Shown one piece after another: positions 16,664-27,225 of a stretch of 64,000 nucleotides of DNA (position 1 is its first letter; each line of letters starts with the position of its first letter). Position numbers and translations under genes: made by a program. Where the stretch lies: positions 4,156,501-4,220,500 of the forward strand of contig NZ_JAPEVI010000003.1 of the NCBI RefSeq assembly GCF_026240905.1, read 5' to 3'. Source of the DNA: Roseibium salinum (GTDB lineage Bacteria; Pseudomonadota; Alphaproteobacteria; Rhizobiales; Stappiaceae). Below the pieces are notes generated by a model. The model saw only the letters and a program-made list of their open reading frames with translations, made no database searches and was not told the DNA's origin.

Positions 16664-17731
16664 TTACTTGATTTTCGGATCCAGGCTGCCGTCCTGGTAG
16701 CGCTTGGCCATGTCGCTCAGGGGGATGATCTTCTTGATCTTCGCGGCCTGGCCCGCGGTGTTGAACGCTTCCAGCCGCTCGGCGCAGAGTTTCTGCATGG
16801 CTTCGCGGGCCGGTTTCAGGTATTTGCGCGGGTCGAATTCGCCCGGATTCTCGCTCAGGACCTTGCGGATCTGGCCGGTCATGGCCATGCGGTTGTCGGT
16901 GTCGATATTGACCTTGCGCACGCCGTTCTTGATGCCGCGCTGGATTTCCTCCACCGGCACGCCCCAGGTCTGGGGCATTTCCCCGCCATACCGGTTGATG
17001 ATGTCCTGAAGGTCCTGGGGCACGGAGGAGGAGCCGTGCATCACCAGATGAGTGTCCGGCAGGCGGCGGTGGATTTCCTCGATCACGTGCATGGCGAGAA
17101 TTTCGCCGTCCGGCTGGCGGGTGAACTTGTAGGCGCCGTGGCTGGTGCCCATGGCGATGGCAAGCGCGTCGACCTTGGTTTCCGCGACGAACTTCACCGC
17201 CTCGTCCGGGTTGGTCAGCAGCTGATCATGGCTGAGCTTTCCTTCCGCGCCGTGGCCGTCTTCCTTGTCGCCCATGCCGGTTTCCAGGGAGCCGAGCACG
17301 CCGAGTTCGCCTTCAACGGAGATGCCGCCGAGATGGGCCATGTCGGTCACGGTCTTGGTGACGTCGACATTGTAGTCCCAATCGGCCGGTGTCTTGCCGT
17401 CCGCCAGCAGCGAGCCGTCCATCATGACCGAGGTGAAGCCGGACTGGATGGCGGTCATGCAGGTCTGCGGGTTGTTGCCGTGGTCCAGGTGAACGCAGAC
17501 CGGGATATGCGGATAGATCTCGGACACCGCATCCATCATGTGTTTCAGCATCACGTCATGGGCATAGGCGCGGGCGCCGCGGGAGGCCTGGATGATCACC
17601 GGGGAGTCGGTCTGGTCGGCCGCTGCCATGATCGCCAGCGCCTGCTCCATGTTGTTGATGTTGAATGCCGGAACGCCGTAATCGTGTTCGGCGGCGTGGT
17701 CGAGAAGCTGGCGAAGGGTAATACGTGCCAT
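16664..17731 (-). CDS. fba: Class II fructose-bisphosphate aldolase
   Basis: A 355-residue zinc aldolase that splits or forms fructose 1,6-bisphosphate. The zinc and catalytic region [14 protein letters not shown] (Asp83, His84) is present, with [14 protein letters not shown] and later [15 protein letters not shown] and [12 protein letters not shown]. This is the CbbA/FbaA subtype common in alphaproteobacteria. It belongs to a same-strand series with pgk, gap and tkt, which together serve glycolysis/gluconeogenesis and the pentose pathway. Confidence 0.96.
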   Translation of the reverse strand: MARITLRQLLDHAAEHDYGVPAFNINNMEQALAIMAAADQTDSPVIIQASRGARAYAHDVMLKHMMDAVSEIYPHIPVCVHLDHGNNPQTCMTAIQSGFTSVMMDGSLLADGKTPADWDYNVDVTKTVTDMAHLGGISVEGELGVLGSLETGMGDKEDGHGAEGKLSHDQLLTNPDEAVKFVAETKVDALAIAMGTSHGAYKFTRQPDGEILAMHVIEEIHRRLPDTHLVMHGSSSVPQDLQDIINRYGGEMPQTWGVPVEEIQRGIKNGVRKVNIDTDNRMAMTGQIRKVLSENPGEFDPRKYLKPAREAMQKLCAERLEAFNTAGQAAKIKKIIPLSDMAKRYQDGSLDPKIK

Positions 17732-18073
17732 CGATAAATCTCCCGTTGTCCGGTTTCTGCAGCCGTCCGGCTGGCTTGTCTTTTGTCACCGGTGTTGCGG
17801 TGCTTCAGAGAATAAGGCGATAGATATGGATCATTTGATGGCACCTTGCCGCCGACAGGTCGTTTTCCGTCACCCGAAGGGCCAAACGATTCATAGTGAT
17901 CGCCTCATGCTTCAATCCATGGCGGTTCTAACAAGATTTCCCGCAGTTAAAAGTGGGGTCTTGCTGCCTAAACCAATTAAAATACAAAGGCATGCCGGAA
18001 AAACGCAGCGGGCAATTAATTCGTTCCACAAATTAATTCAGGCGGTCGGCGGGCGGATCCGTGCAGGCGCAGT
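17732..18073. other. Gap upstream of fba
   Basis: No gene is seen. The stretch is AT-richer than its surroundings and should hold the fba promoter. A 9-bp direct repeat aattaattc lies at 18014-18022 and 18031-18039 (17 bp apart) and could be an operator. Confidence 0.5.
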
Positions 18074-18445
18074 TCAGCCAATCGGAGAACTGATATCGAT
18101 GAAGGTGCCGGCGGGATCCCGCAGGATCATCCGCCGCTGGCCGTAGGGCATTTCACGCGGCGCCTCGACGATATTGGCGTTCATGGTCACCGCCTGCTCA
18201 TAGACGGTGTCGCAGTCCGCCACGACGAAAGTCAGGATCACCCCGGCCGGGGCACGCTGCGCCCGGGCCGGAACGATCTCGCTGGTCTGGTTGAGGATGC
18301 CGAGCTCGTGGCCGGGATTGTCGGGATCGACCAGGCTGATGAACCAGTCCGAAGTGAACTGCCGCTGCAATCCCAGCAGCTTTTCGTAGAAGGCCGCCGT
18401 CACGGCGACCTCTTCCGTCAGGATGTTGGTGAAACAGCGGTGCAT
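18074..18445 (-). CDS. VOC/glyoxalase family protein
   Basis: A 123-residue single VOC module (MHRCFTNILTEEVAVTAAFY, WFISLVDPDNPGHELGI, AGVILTFVVADCDTVYEQAV, and GQRRMILRDPAGTFIDISSP). The His/Glu pattern typical of metal ligands is only partly present. Such small proteins act as dioxygenases, glyoxalases or antibiotic-binding proteins; no specific job can be given. It stands alone between pgk and fba. Confidence 0.85.
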   Translation of the reverse strand: MHRCFTNILTEEVAVTAAFYEKLLGLQRQFTSDWFISLVDPDNPGHELGILNQTSEIVPARAQRAPAGVILTFVVADCDTVYEQAVTMNANIVEAPREMPYGQRRMILRDPAGTFIDISSPIG

Positions 18446-18470
18446 TCCGTCTCCTTCCGGCCGGATCAGC

Positions 18471-18500
18471 CTGCATTCAGGCTTGTCCGCCTGAATGCAG
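18471..18500. repeat. Palindrome, 12-bp perfect arms
   Basis: CTGCATTCAGGC (18471-18482), loop ttgtcc, GCCTGAATGCAG (18489-18500). The same 12-bp arms with a different 6-nt loop recur at 28169-28198. It lies between pgk and the VOC gene and has no T tract. Confidence 0.85.
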
Positions 18501-18532
18501 CAAAGCTAATCGCTCTCCAGATGCCCGGCCGG

Positions 18533-19726
18533 TCAGGCCCCGAGGGCAGTCACGCCCGGCAGGTCCTTGCCTTCCAGCCATTCCAGGAAAGCTCCGCCTG
18601 CCGTGGAGACGTAGGAGAAATCGTCCGCGGCCCCGGCATGGTTCAGTGCTGCAACCGTATCGCCGCCGCCGGCAACGGAATTCAGCTTGCCGGCCCTGGT
18701 GTTTTCCGCCGCATGCTTTGCCGCGGCAACGGTCGCCCGATCGAAAGGCTCGATTTCGAAGGCGCCGAGAGGCCCGTTCCAGACCAGTGTCCGGGCGGTG
18801 TCGATGCGCGCCTTGACGGCTTCGATGGAGGCCGCGCCGACGTCGAGGATCATGGCGTCTGCCGGAATGGCGTCAAGCGCGACCGTTTCGTTGGCGGCGC
18901 CGGCCTTGAATTCCCTGGCAACCACGGCATCTTCCGGCAGCACGATCTCGCATCCGGATTTTTCGGCCGCCGCCATGATCTTATTCACCGTATCGGCAAG
19001 GTCATGCTCGCACAGCGACTTGCCCACGTCGATGCCTTTTGCGGCCAGGAACGTGTTGGCCATGCCGCCGCCGATCACCAGCATGTCGACCCGGGACACG
19101 AGATTTTCCAGGAGGTCGATCTTGGACGAGACCTTGGCGCCGCCGACCACGGCGAGAACCGGACGGACCGGCTGTCCGAGGGCGGAGACGAGCGCTTCCA
19201 GTTCGGCCTGCATGGTCCGGCCGGCATAGGCCGGAAGAAGTCTGGCGATGCCTTCGGTGGAGCCATGCGCGCGGTGGGCGGCGGAGAAGGCGTCATTCAC
19301 GTAGATGTCGCCGTTTTCGGCCAGCGCCCTGGCAAAGTCCGGATCGTTCTTTTCCTCACCCTTGTGATAACGGGTGTTCTCAAGCAGCAGAACGTCGCCC
19401 TCCGCCATGGCCGCAACGGCGCCGGAAGCGGCCTGGCCGATGCAGTCGCCGGCAAAGGCAACCGGCCGGCCGAGCAGGGAACTGACCGCCGGCGCGACCG
19501 GGGCAAGCGACATTTCCGGCACGCGCTCGCCTTTCGGGCGGCCGAAATGGGCGAGCAGGATGACCTTCGCCTTCTTGTCGAAAAGCTCGCGGATGGTCGG
19601 CAGAACCCGCTCGATGCGCGTGGCGTCGGACACGTTGCCGCCGTCCATCGGGACGTTCAGGTCAACGCGGACCAGAACCCGTTTGCCGGCAATGTCGGTG
19701 AGGTCGTCGAGAGTCTTGAAAGCCAT
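18533..19726 (-). CDS. pgk: Phosphoglycerate kinase
   Basis: A 397-residue enzyme for ATP-forming transfer from 1,3-bisphosphoglycerate. Substrate-site motifs [28 protein letters not shown] and [15 protein letters not shown] are seen, as are the nucleotide-site segments WNGPLGAFE and [15 protein letters not shown]. The start at 19726 gives the family N-terminus MAFKTLDD. It lies 14 nt after the LysE-type gene on the same strand. Confidence 0.97.
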   Translation of the reverse strand: MAFKTLDDLTDIAGKRVLVRVDLNVPMDGGNVSDATRIERVLPTIRELFDKKAKVILLAHFGRPKGERVPEMSLAPVAPAVSSLLGRPVAFAGDCIGQAASGAVAAMAEGDVLLLENTRYHKGEEKNDPDFARALAENGDIYVNDAFSAAHRAHGSTEGIARLLPAYAGRTMQAELEALVSALGQPVRPVLAVVGGAKVSSKIDLLENLVSRVDMLVIGGGMANTFLAAKGIDVGKSLCEHDLADTVNKIMAAAEKSGCEIVLPEDAVVAREFKAGAANETVALDAIPADAMILDVGAASIEAVKARIDTARTLVWNGPLGAFEIEPFDRATVAAAKHAAENTRAGKLNSVAGGGDTVAALNHAGAADDFSYVSTAGGAFLEWLEGKDLPGVTALGA

Positions 19727-19740
19727 GGAAGCACCTGTAG

Positions 19741-20382
19741 TCAGGGACGGGTCGAGTTGGTTGTGACAGCGATACCGATACCGAACAAGGTCAGCAGGAC
19801 GCCGAAGGAGCGCTCCATCCAGAGTTTGGCGCGCACGAACTGCTGCCGCACGGCAGGGAGCGTGAAGAACAGCGTCACGAGGACGAACCACAGGAATACG
19901 CCGCTCGCCATGATGACGCCATAGCCGATCTGCGTCCAAAGCGCGGTCGACGGCGAGGTGACCTGCAGGAAGACGCTCAGGGCGAACATGGTCGCCTTCG
20001 GGTTGGTCACATTTGTCAGGAAGCCCCAACGCAGAGCTCTCATCGGCGGCATGCCGGACTGAGCTCCGCCGGCGGGCATTTCCCTCGATGCGGTCCGGTA
20101 CATGGTGACGCCAAGGAAGATGAGATAGGCAGCGCCGATCAGTTTGAGTGCATTGAAGAGCAGGATCGACTGGGAAACGATCAGGCCGATGCCGGCCAGT
20201 GCATAGGTGATATGGACACCGAGGGCGAGCGCGATGCCGAGGGCGGTCATGATGCCGGCGAGACGTCCGCCGATCAGGGCGTTCCGCAGGACGACGGCGA
20301 AGTCCGGTCCCGGCACGATGGCGACGACGATGGTCAGGGAAACGACGGTGAGAAGTTCGAGCACAGGCACTCCGAATATCAA
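19741..20382 (-). CDS. LysE-family amino-acid/metabolite exporter
   Basis: A 213-residue RhtB/LysE-type membrane protein with about six helices. The family start [20 protein letters not shown] is clear, as are [20 protein letters not shown] and the C-terminal [15 protein letters not shown]. It exports amino acids or related molecules; the substrate is unknown. It lies just upstream of pgk with a 14-nt gap, so the two may share a transcript although their functions do not obviously connect. Confidence 0.88.
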   Translation of the reverse strand: MIFGVPVLELLTVVSLTIVVAIVPGPDFAVVLRNALIGGRLAGIMTALGIALALGVHITYALAGIGLIVSQSILLFNALKLIGAAYLIFLGVTMYRTASREMPAGGAQSGMPPMRALRWGFLTNVTNPKATMFALSVFLQVTSPSTALWTQIGYGVIMASGVFLWFVLVTLFFTLPAVRQQFVRAKLWMERSFGVLLTLFGIGIAVTTNSTRP

Positions 20383-20606
20383 GATAGAATGGATGCAGGG
20401 GGATGCACTTTAGCGGTTCATCCCTCCAGGGTCGTGGTTCTTCAATCTCGACGCCCTTGAGCGGTGCACATCCGGTCGCCATTTTCGCTGACGTTGTGGG
20501 TTGTCACCTTCCCTGGAGCGTTCAAGGAAATAAATGCCGATGTCGGCAAGCACGAATAACACCAAGAGGAAAAACGCGTGGCCGATGCAATGCTTTTCGT
20601 CCTGGT

Positions 20607-20801
20607 TCAGTCGTTCTTGCCTGGAATTTCGGACCTTTGCTGAATGTCGGTTTCGATCTCGGAGGTGCCGACGTCCGGTTCCCAGTCCTGATCCGACGGG
20701 GCCCGTTGCTGTTCTTCCTTGAGGTCGGCCCAATAGAAGACGAGACCCACGAGGCAACCAACCGCAACTAACGACCCAAGAATGACAAGTAGCGGGGTCA
20801 T
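20607..20801 (-). CDS. Small single-pass membrane protein
   Basis: A 64-residue protein from the ATG at 20801 (MTPLLVILGSLVAVGCLVGL), with ggag 9 nt upstream. One N-terminal membrane helix is followed by an acidic soluble tail rich in Asp, Glu and Gln. I recognise no family. It sits between the gap and lysE-type genes on the same strand. It could be a real small gene or a chance frame; the helix and ribosome site favour the former. Confidence 0.5.
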   Translation of the reverse strand: MTPLLVILGSLVAVGCLVGLVFYWADLKEEQQRAPSDQDWEPDVGTSEIETDIQQRSEIPGKND

Positions 20802-20929
20802 GACGGCGTCTCCGGATTTGAACTGCATTTGCGCGGTTCAAGTCTACATGACCTTTGTCCGGAACGTCTGCCTGAAATGATGTTCGAGCGGCGGTTTTCT
20901 TTTTGGGAAGGGCGCTGACACCGACAAGA

Positions 20930-20956
20930 AAGACGCCGGAGAGTGTCCGGCGTCTT
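20930..20956 (-). terminator. Terminator of gap
   Basis: Stem aagacgccgga/tccggcgtctt with a 5-nt loop. On the minus strand it is followed by tcttgt after the stem's own uuu. It lies 13 nt downstream of the gap stop. Confidence 0.8.
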
Positions 20957-20968
20957 CTCTAGGCTGGA

Positions 20969-21979
20969 TCAGATGAGCTTTGCCATCGCGACGGCCGTGT
21001 CGGCCATACGGTTGGAGAAGCCCCACTCGTTGTCGTACCAGGACAGGATGCGCACGAAGGTGCCGTCCAGGACCTTGGTCTGGTCCATATGGAATACCGA
21101 CGAGTGGCTGTCATGGTTGAAATCCATGGAGACCAGCGGCTCGTCCGTGTAGCCGAGGATGCCCTTCAGTTTGCCGTCGGCGGCTTCCCTGATGGCCGCG
21201 TTGATTTCCTCGACCGTGGTTCCGCGCTTGGCGATGAAGTTGAGGTCGACCACGGAAACGTTCGGGGTCGGAACGCGGATGGCGACGCCGTCCAGCTTGC
21301 CGTTGAGTTCCGGCAGAACCAGGCCGACGGCCTTTGCGGCGCCGGTCGAGGTCGGGATCATGGACATGGCGGCCGCGCGGGCGCGGTACAGGTCCTTGTG
21401 CATCGTATCCAGCGTCGGCTGGTCGCCGGTATAGGAGTGGATCGTGGTCATGAAGCCTTTTTCGATGCCGACGGCTTCGTTGAGGACGTAGGCGACCGGA
21501 GACAGGCAGTTGGTGGTGCAGGACGCGTTGGAAACGACCAGGTCGTCCGCGGTCAGCGCATCGTGGTTGACGCCGAAGACGATGGTCTTGTCGGCGCCCG
21601 CCGCCGGGGCGGAGACCAGAACGCGCTTGGCGCCGGCTTCCAGGTGGAGCGACGCTTTTTCCTTCGCGGTGAAGATGCCGGTGCATTCCATGGCAATGTC
21701 GACGCCGAGCTCGCCCCAGGGCAGGTCCTTCGGGTCGCGGATCGCGGTCACCTTGATCGGCTTGCCGCCGTCGATGGAGATGGTGTCGCCTTCGACGGTG
21801 ACCTTGGCCGGGAACCGGCCATGAACGGAATCGTAGCGCAAGAGGTGCGCATTGGTTTCAACCGGTCCGAGATCGTTGATGCCGACAACTTCGATGTCGG
21901 TGCGGCCGGATTCGACGATGCCGCGCAAGACATTCCGGCCGATGCGGCCAAAACCATTGATTGCTACCTTGGTAACCAT
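20969..21979 (-). CDS. gap: Glyceraldehyde-3-phosphate dehydrogenase, type I
   Basis: A 336-residue GAPDH. The N-terminal Rossmann motif is [16 protein letters not shown]; the catalytic cysteine is Cys154 in [12 protein letters not shown], with the partner His in [10 protein letters not shown]. The residue after the second beta strand (GINDLG) has Asp, as in NAD-preferring enzymes. The start at 21979 is fixed by gggag 6 nt upstream, giving MVTKVAING. It is downstream of tkt on the same strand. Confidence 0.97.
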   Translation of the reverse strand: MVTKVAINGFGRIGRNVLRGIVESGRTDIEVVGINDLGPVETNAHLLRYDSVHGRFPAKVTVEGDTISIDGGKPIKVTAIRDPKDLPWGELGVDIAMECTGIFTAKEKASLHLEAGAKRVLVSAPAAGADKTIVFGVNHDALTADDLVVSNASCTTNCLSPVAYVLNEAVGIEKGFMTTIHSYTGDQPTLDTMHKDLYRARAAAMSMIPTSTGAAKAVGLVLPELNGKLDGVAIRVPTPNVSVVDLNFIAKRGTTVEEINAAIREAADGKLKGILGYTDEPLVSMDFNHDSHSSVFHMDQTKVLDGTFVRILSWYDNEWGFSNRMADTAVAMAKLI

Positions 21980-22123
21980 ATTCCACTCCCGCAATCTTCG
22001 GCACCGTTCGAGGAGGCCGGCGCCAATTGGTAAGCCACTGTTGAGGTGGCCGTGATGAGAGCACGCCTGTGCTCGGGGCTCGGCGGCATTAGGAGGACTG
22101 CTGCCGCCGGTGTTCTAGGTCGT

Positions 22124-24112
22124 TCAAGCTTCGAGCCTGGCCTTCGCGGCCGCGGCGACGGCATCCGCGGTGATGCCGAAATGTTCGTAGAGGTCCTTGT
22201 AGGGGCCGCTGGCACCGAAGCCGGTCATGCCGATGAAGGTGCCGTCGTTGCCGATGAAACGGTCCCAGCCCATGCGGATGCCCGCTTCGACGGCGATCTT
22301 CACCGGGCTGTCGCCGATGACGGACGCCTTGTAGTCGTCAGACTGCGCTTCGAAGAGTTCGAAGGATGGAACGGAAACGACCCGTGCCGCAATGCCGGCC
22401 GCGATCAGTTCCTTGTGAGCGGCCGCGGCGATTTCCACTTCGGAACCGGACGCGAATATCGTCACTGCCGCATCCGTGTCGCTGTCGATCAGGATATAGG
22501 CGCCTCGTGCGCACAGATTGTCTTCCTCATAGGACTTGCGCAGGGACGGCAGGTTCTGGCGGGTAAGGGCCAGGACCGACGGGCCTTTGCGGTTTTCCAG
22601 GGACAGCTGCCAGCATTCGAGCGTTTCGGTGATGTCCGCCGGACGGAAGAAGGTCAGGTTCGGAATCGCGCGCATGGCCGCGAAATGCTCCACCGGCTGG
22701 TGGGTCGGACCGTCTTCGCCGAGGCCGATGGAATCGTGCGTCATCACGTGGATGACGCGCTGGCCCATCAGCGCCGCCAGGCGGATCGACGGACGGCAGT
22801 AGTCGGAAAAGATCAGGAAGCCGCCGGAATAGGGAATCAGGCCGCCATGCAGCGCAATGCCGTTCATGGCCGCGGCCATGCCGTGCTCGCGCACGCCGTA
22901 GTGGATATAGCGGCCGGAGAAGTCGGTCGGCGTGATGGGTTTGGTCTGCGGCGTCTTGGTGTTGTTGGATCCGGAGAGATCCGCGGAGCCGCCGATGGTT
23001 TCCGGCACCACTTCATTGATGACCGTCAGAACGGCTTCGGAAGCCTTTCGCGTCGCCATGGTCGGCTGTTCGTCGGCAAGCTTCTTCTTGTAGTCCTGCA
23101 TGGCCTTGTTGAAGCCGGCCGGCAGGTCACCGCGGTTGCGGCGCTCGAAGTCGGCGCGGATTTCGGAATCCGCCTCGGCGAACCGCTTCTGCCAATCCCG
23201 GTGCGCGTGGGCGGACCTGAGGCCGGCGATGCGCCAGGCGTCCAGAATGTCGCTGGGAACCTCGAACGGCGCGTGCGGCCAGTTCAGAGCGGTACGGGTG
23301 CCCTTGATTTCCTCCGCGCCCAGAGGCGAGCCGTGCACCTTTTCGGTGCCGGCCTTGGTCGGTGCGCCGAAGCCGATCGTGGTCTTGGCGGCAATCAGGG
23401 TCGGTTTGTCGCTGGCCTGGGCCTGGCGGATGGTCGCGGAAATGGCCACCGGGTCATGGCCGTCGACCGACAGCGTGTTCCAGCCGGAAGCGGCGAACCG
23501 GGCCAGCTGATCGGTGCTGTCGGTAATCTCGACCTTGCCGTCGATGGAAATGCCGTTGTCGTCCCAGATGACGATCAGCTTGTTCAGTTTGAGGTGGCCC
23601 GCCAGTGACAGGGCTTCCTGGCTGATGCCTTCCATGAGACAGCCGTCGCCGGCCAGCACATAGGTGTAGTGATCGACGAGCTTGGCGCCGTAGCGCTCGG
23701 TCTGCAGGCGTTCGGCAATTGCCATGCCGACGGCGTTGCCGAGACCCTGGCCGAGAGGGCCTGTCGTGGTTTCGATCCCGGCGCCGTGGCCGTATTCCGG
23801 GTGTCCGGCCGTGCGGGAACCGAGCTGGCGGAAGTTCTTGAGTTCGTCCAGCGTGAAATCTTCATAGCCGAGCAGGTAAAGCAGGCTGTAGAGAAGCATG
23901 GAGCCGTGGCCGGCGGAGAGTACGAAGCGGTCGCGGTCCGGCCAGTGTGGGGCTGTCGGATCGAACTTCAGGAATTCGGTGAACAGGACAGTTGCGATGT
24001 CTGCTGTGCCCATGGGCAGTCCCGGGTGACCGGATTTGGCCTTTTCCACGGCATCGATGGCAAGAAAGCGGATCGCATTTGCCATGCGCTGGTGTTTATC
24101 AAGATCGGTCAT
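22124..24112 (-). CDS. tkt: Transketolase
   Basis: A 662-residue thiamine-diphosphate enzyme of the pentose phosphate and Calvin-type pathways. It has the ThDP-binding motif [20 protein letters not shown] ending in the Asn-containing helix, [19 protein letters not shown] at the N-terminus, and [20 protein letters not shown] in the Pyr domain (catalytic Glu). The doubled ATG at 24115/24112 follows gggaag; 24112 has the better spacing. It leads the tkt-gap-pgk-fba series. Confidence 0.96.
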   Translation of the reverse strand: MTDLDKHQRMANAIRFLAIDAVEKAKSGHPGLPMGTADIATVLFTEFLKFDPTAPHWPDRDRFVLSAGHGSMLLYSLLYLLGYEDFTLDELKNFRQLGSRTAGHPEYGHGAGIETTTGPLGQGLGNAVGMAIAERLQTERYGAKLVDHYTYVLAGDGCLMEGISQEALSLAGHLKLNKLIVIWDDNGISIDGKVEITDSTDQLARFAASGWNTLSVDGHDPVAISATIRQAQASDKPTLIAAKTTIGFGAPTKAGTEKVHGSPLGAEEIKGTRTALNWPHAPFEVPSDILDAWRIAGLRSAHAHRDWQKRFAEADSEIRADFERRNRGDLPAGFNKAMQDYKKKLADEQPTMATRKASEAVLTVINEVVPETIGGSADLSGSNNTKTPQTKPITPTDFSGRYIHYGVREHGMAAAMNGIALHGGLIPYSGGFLIFSDYCRPSIRLAALMGQRVIHVMTHDSIGLGEDGPTHQPVEHFAAMRAIPNLTFFRPADITETLECWQLSLENRKGPSVLALTRQNLPSLRKSYEEDNLCARGAYILIDSDTDAAVTIFASGSEVEIAAAAHKELIAAGIAARVVSVPSFELFEAQSDDYKASVIGDSPVKIAVEAGIRMGWDRFIGNDGTFIGMTGFGASGPYKDLYEHFGITADAVAAAAKARLEA

Positions 24113-24551
24113 CATCTTCCCGTTGCTTACAGCCCCGATTACCGGAGCGGACCACTCGGTCGGGTCCATTTGAGGTACGTTACTCAAGAGCCGACTGTCG
24201 TCAGTTTCGTTCAGGCGCCAGACAAATATCAGGAACCGGCAGCGAGTCAATAAAGCTGCGTGTACGGTCGGGAGGAATAAAATTCCGGTCCGCAGTGTCA
24301 CAGAGTTGAGGATTCCGCCAATGGCGGCATTGACGCAGAGAAGATGTGGCGCCTAATCTTGGCGTCTTGGTAAGGATTTGCTTTTTCGCCGCAAACTTGC
24401 GTTTGAATGCCATAATTGACGTGCATTCAATTCAGCCAAGAGATGCGCGGGCAGATGCGCCGATCTCCGGTTTGTCGGATTGGAAGGAACAGGCCGCCGC
24501 CGTAGCCGTAAAACTGTTGGGACGACGTTATAGATGTCGGAAGTCGACTGT
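24113..24551. other. Divergent intergenic region tkt / DUF4164
   Basis: A 439-bp gap between divergent genes with no conserved coding frame. It should contain both promoters. I see no clear operator or riboswitch. Confidence 0.45.
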
Positions 24552-24830
24552 ATGGAAAAGACCAGCCTTACCGACGCGGTTAAACGCCTGGAGGCGGCGG
24601 TGGGCCATCTGGAAACGGCGGTGCAGCGGCGCATGGACGCGGACAGGTCCTTGAACGCCCTGCAGGACGATCTGCAGCGGCTCGGAGAAGACCGGTCCCA
24701 GCTCGCGGCCTCTCTCGATGAGAGCCAGGCCCGGGCATCGCGGCTGGAAGAAGCCAACAAGGATGTCTCCCGGCGCCTGGTATCGGCCATGGAAACCATA
24801 CGCAGCGTCCTCGACGCGCATGGAGGCTAG
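24552..24830 (+). CDS. DUF4164 family coiled-coil protein
   Basis: A 92-residue, almost wholly helical protein (LTDAVKRLEAAVGHLETAVQ, DRSQLAASLDESQARASRLE) of the DUF4164 family, which is conserved just upstream of zapA in alphaproteobacteria. The start at 24552 has ggaag 8 nt before it; an ATG at 24534 is in frame without a site. The stop is 6 nt before zapA, so the two are an operon. A role with ZapA at the division ring is a guess from position. Confidence 0.85.
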   Translation: MEKTSLTDAVKRLEAAVGHLETAVQRRMDADRSLNALQDDLQRLGEDRSQLAASLDESQARASRLEEANKDVSRRLVSAMETIRSVLDAHGG

Positions 24831-24836
24831 GCACGG

Positions 24837-25217
24837 ATGGCGCAGATTTCGGTCACGATCAACGGCAAGTCCTTCCGGATGGCCTGTGACGACGGCGAGG
24901 AAGACCGGCTGATAGGGCTCGCCGCCCGGTTCGACGGCTGGATTTCCGAGCTGAAGGTCGCCTTCGGTGAAATCGGCGATCAGCGGCTGACGGTCATGGC
25001 CGGCATCATGGCGGCGGACCAGCTTTCGGAAATGGAACGCAAGGTCGCCGGCCTGGAGCAGGAAATTGCCGACGCCAAGCGCCAGCAGGTCGATGCGCTG
25101 GACAATATGAGCCAGAACGAACAGGAGCTTTCCAGGGCGATCAACACCGCGGCGGCGCGGATCGAAAGCCTTGCGGACGGTCTCAGCAAGAGCTTGCGCT
25201 CGCCTGAAAGCTCCTGA
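24837..25217 (+). CDS. zapA: Cell division protein ZapA
   Basis: A 126-residue ZapA, which bundles FtsZ filaments at midcell. The N-terminal beta-alpha domain reads ISVTINGKSFRMACDDGEED followed by RLIGLAARFDGWISELK. The long C-terminal coiled coil (LTVMAGIMAADQLSEMERKV onward) gives the dimer and tetramer. It is followed by the 6S RNA and the 5-FCL gene, an arrangement also known from E. coli. Confidence 0.93.
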   Translation: MAQISVTINGKSFRMACDDGEEDRLIGLAARFDGWISELKVAFGEIGDQRLTVMAGIMAADQLSEMERKVAGLEQEIADAKRQQVDALDNMSQNEQELSRAINTAAARIESLADGLSKSLRSPESS

Positions 25218-25357
25218 ACCGGGAAGGGCCCGGACCGCAATCGAAAAATTCATTTGCGATGAAACCCGCGCGGCTCTGGAAATTGCCCGGGCGCAGGTTT
25301 ATATGCGTTAGTCGCGGCTGCCCGATACGTCAGGAAAATTTCCCCGGGGCCTTACGC

Positions 25358-25515
25358 TTTCCCTTGGGAGCTGTCCCTGCTCTGGACCGTGGTCCGTTGC
25401 ACACGGCGCCCACCTACATAGTAGGTTTCCCGGGATCGCAATTCCAACGGTCGGTCGGCCGCACAGGATCGCCCACGCGGGCGGTCCGAGCCCTCGGGTG
25501 CGGACCCGTGAACCC
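25358..25515 (+). ncRNA. ssrS: 6S RNA (approximate ends)
   Basis: The 423-bp gap between zapA and 5-FCL is the standard site of 6S RNA, the RNA that mimics an open promoter and binds the housekeeping RNA polymerase. The sequence can form a long broken hairpin: ctctggaccg near 25380 pairs with cggtccgag near 25482, and ccgttg near 25394 pairs with caacgg near 25445, with a small apical hairpin cctacatagtagg. That layout fits 6S. Ends are estimates; a covariance-model search would settle them. Confidence 0.65.
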
Positions 25516-25640
25516 GGACGCCAGCGGCGTTCTTCGGTGCAACCGGGAACCGCGGTGCGCGAGGCTTGAAAACCGGCCGGGTTTCCTGCACCTTCGCGCC
25601 TTGCATCCCATCTCGTGTGTCCGTACCCTGACGAGGGCCA

Positions 25641-26219
25641 ATGACTGCCATTCCCCAGCTCGCTGCAGAAAAAGACTTGCTCCGCCGGCAGGCGCTTGCC
25701 CGCCGCAAGGCTATGAGCGACGTCGAGCGGATCGAAAAGAGCCTCTTGCTGGCGGACTATGCCGACGGACTGCCGATCGCGGACAGTGCCGTGGTCGCGG
25801 GCTTCTGGCCGATCCGCGAGGAAATCGACCCCAGGCCGCTGCTGGATTGCCTGCGTCAGAAAGGGCACACGCTGTGCCTTCCGGTGGTCGCGGAGCCTTA
25901 TCTGGTGTTCCGGAAGCTGGAACGCGATGCGGATCTGGTGCCCGTGGGGTTCGGTACCATGGCGCCCGGCCCCGCAGCGCAGGCGGTGCGCCCCGACGTC
26001 CTGCTGATGCCGCTGGCCGGTTTTGACAACGCGGGCAACCGTATCGGCTACGGCAAGGGTCACTATGACAAGGTGATCACCGCGCTGGAGGAGACCGGGC
26101 CGCTGCTGTGCATCGGGCTTGCATTTTCCGAACAAGAGGTTGACCGCGTGCCTGTGGAGGCGCATGACAAGCCCTTGAACGGGATATTGACCGAACAGGG
26201 TTACAGGGCGTTCGGCTGA
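25641..26219 (+). CDS. 5-formyltetrahydrofolate cyclo-ligase
   Basis: A 192-residue 5-FCL that uses ATP to turn 5-formyl-THF into 5,10-methenyl-THF. Seen are EKDLLRRQALARRKAMSD, VAGFWPIREEIDPRPLL, and the C-terminal MPLAGFDNAGNRIGYGKGHY followed by YDK, the ATP/folate loop. It is the usual downstream partner of 6S RNA; in E. coli the two are co-transcribed (ygfA/fau). Confidence 0.93.
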   Translation: MTAIPQLAAEKDLLRRQALARRKAMSDVERIEKSLLLADYADGLPIADSAVVAGFWPIREEIDPRPLLDCLRQKGHTLCLPVVAEPYLVFRKLERDADLVPVGFGTMAPGPAAQAVRPDVLLMPLAGFDNAGNRIGYGKGHYDKVITALEETGPLLCIGLAFSEQEVDRVPVEAHDKPLNGILTEQGYRAFG

Positions 26220-26257
26220 CCGGCCAGGGCCGGCCTCAGGGCGTCCAGTGAGGACTT

Positions 26258-27088
26258 ATGCGTATTTTGTTTCTGGGCGATCTTGTCGGCCGTGTCGGCC
26301 GCACGGCTGTTATCGAGAAATTGCCTGAGCTGGTGGAGCACAATCAGCTCGATTTCGTTATCGTCAACGGTGAAAATTCGGCTTCCGGTTTCGGCATTAC
26401 CGAGGCCATCCTCCAGGACGTCCTGGATGCGGGCGCCGACGTCGTCACCACAGGCAACCATGTCTGGGACCAGCGCGAGACGCTTGTCTATATCGAACGT
26501 CAGGACCGCCTGCTGCGCCCGGTCAACTATCCGCCCGGAACGCCGGGCAGGGGCGCGCACCTCTATACGGCGCGCAATGGCGCCCAGGTGATGGTCGCCA
26601 ATGTCATGGGCCGGATCTTCATGGATGCGCTGGACGACCCGTTTGCCGCCGTCGGCCGGGTGGTGGACGAATGCCCGCTCGGCCAGGTGGCGGACGCTAT
26701 CGTTATCGACATGCATGCCGAGGCGACCAGCGAAAAGCAGGCGATGGCGCATTTCCTGGACGGCCGGGTCAGCCTTGTCGTGGGCACGCATACGCATGTT
26801 CCGACGGCCGATCACCAGATCCTGGAAAACGGCACGGCCTATATCTCGGACGCGGGCATGTGCGGGGCCTATGACAGCGTGCTGGGCATGGACAAGGACG
26901 AGCCGGTGAACCGTTTCCAGCGAAAGATCCCGCGCTCCCGGTTTACACCGGCCACAGGCCGGGCCACCATCAGCGGCGTCGCCATCGAGACCGACGACAG
27001 CACCGGACTGGCGGAGCGCATAGCGCCGGTCAGGATCGGCGGGCGGCTGGAGCCGGCTCTGCCCGCCTTCTGGCCGTCGGCGGGCTGA
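26258..27088 (+). CDS. YmdB-family metallophosphoesterase (TIGR00282)
   Basis: A 276-residue phosphoesterase with a dinuclear metal site: LFLGDLVGRVGRTAV (Asp), FVIVNGENSASGFG (Asn/Glu), DVVTTGNHVWDQRE (Asn-His), and VVGTHTHVPTADHQIL (His-x-His). The Bacillus homologue YmdB is a 2',3'-cyclic-nucleotide phosphodiesterase affecting biofilm. The substrate here is unknown. It starts 38 nt after 5-FCL and may share its transcript. Confidence 0.92.
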   Translation: MRILFLGDLVGRVGRTAVIEKLPELVEHNQLDFVIVNGENSASGFGITEAILQDVLDAGADVVTTGNHVWDQRETLVYIERQDRLLRPVNYPPGTPGRGAHLYTARNGAQVMVANVMGRIFMDALDDPFAAVGRVVDECPLGQVADAIVIDMHAEATSEKQAMAHFLDGRVSLVVGTHTHVPTADHQILENGTAYISDAGMCGAYDSVLGMDKDEPVNRFQRKIPRSRFTPATGRATISGVAIETDDSTGLAERIAPVRIGGRLEPALPAFWPSAG

Positions 27089-27225
27089 CCGGGCCGTTTC
27101 CGCCTTCGGGCCGCGCCTGACGGCAAGCCCGTCCACGCGGCGCTGCAAGCTGGATTTTCCGAGCCAACTTGCCTATAAGCGGCGCAGTTTTCATTGAAAT
27201 CATCCGTAGAGAACCGAGAAGAGCC

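Noticed and set aside
20410..20562. A possible small membrane protein on the minus strand (FFLLVLFVLADIGIYFLERS)
   Set aside because: The hydrophobic stretch looks protein-like, but I found no ATG and no ribosome site. It overlaps the gap after the small gene at 20607-20801. Left out for lack of a start.
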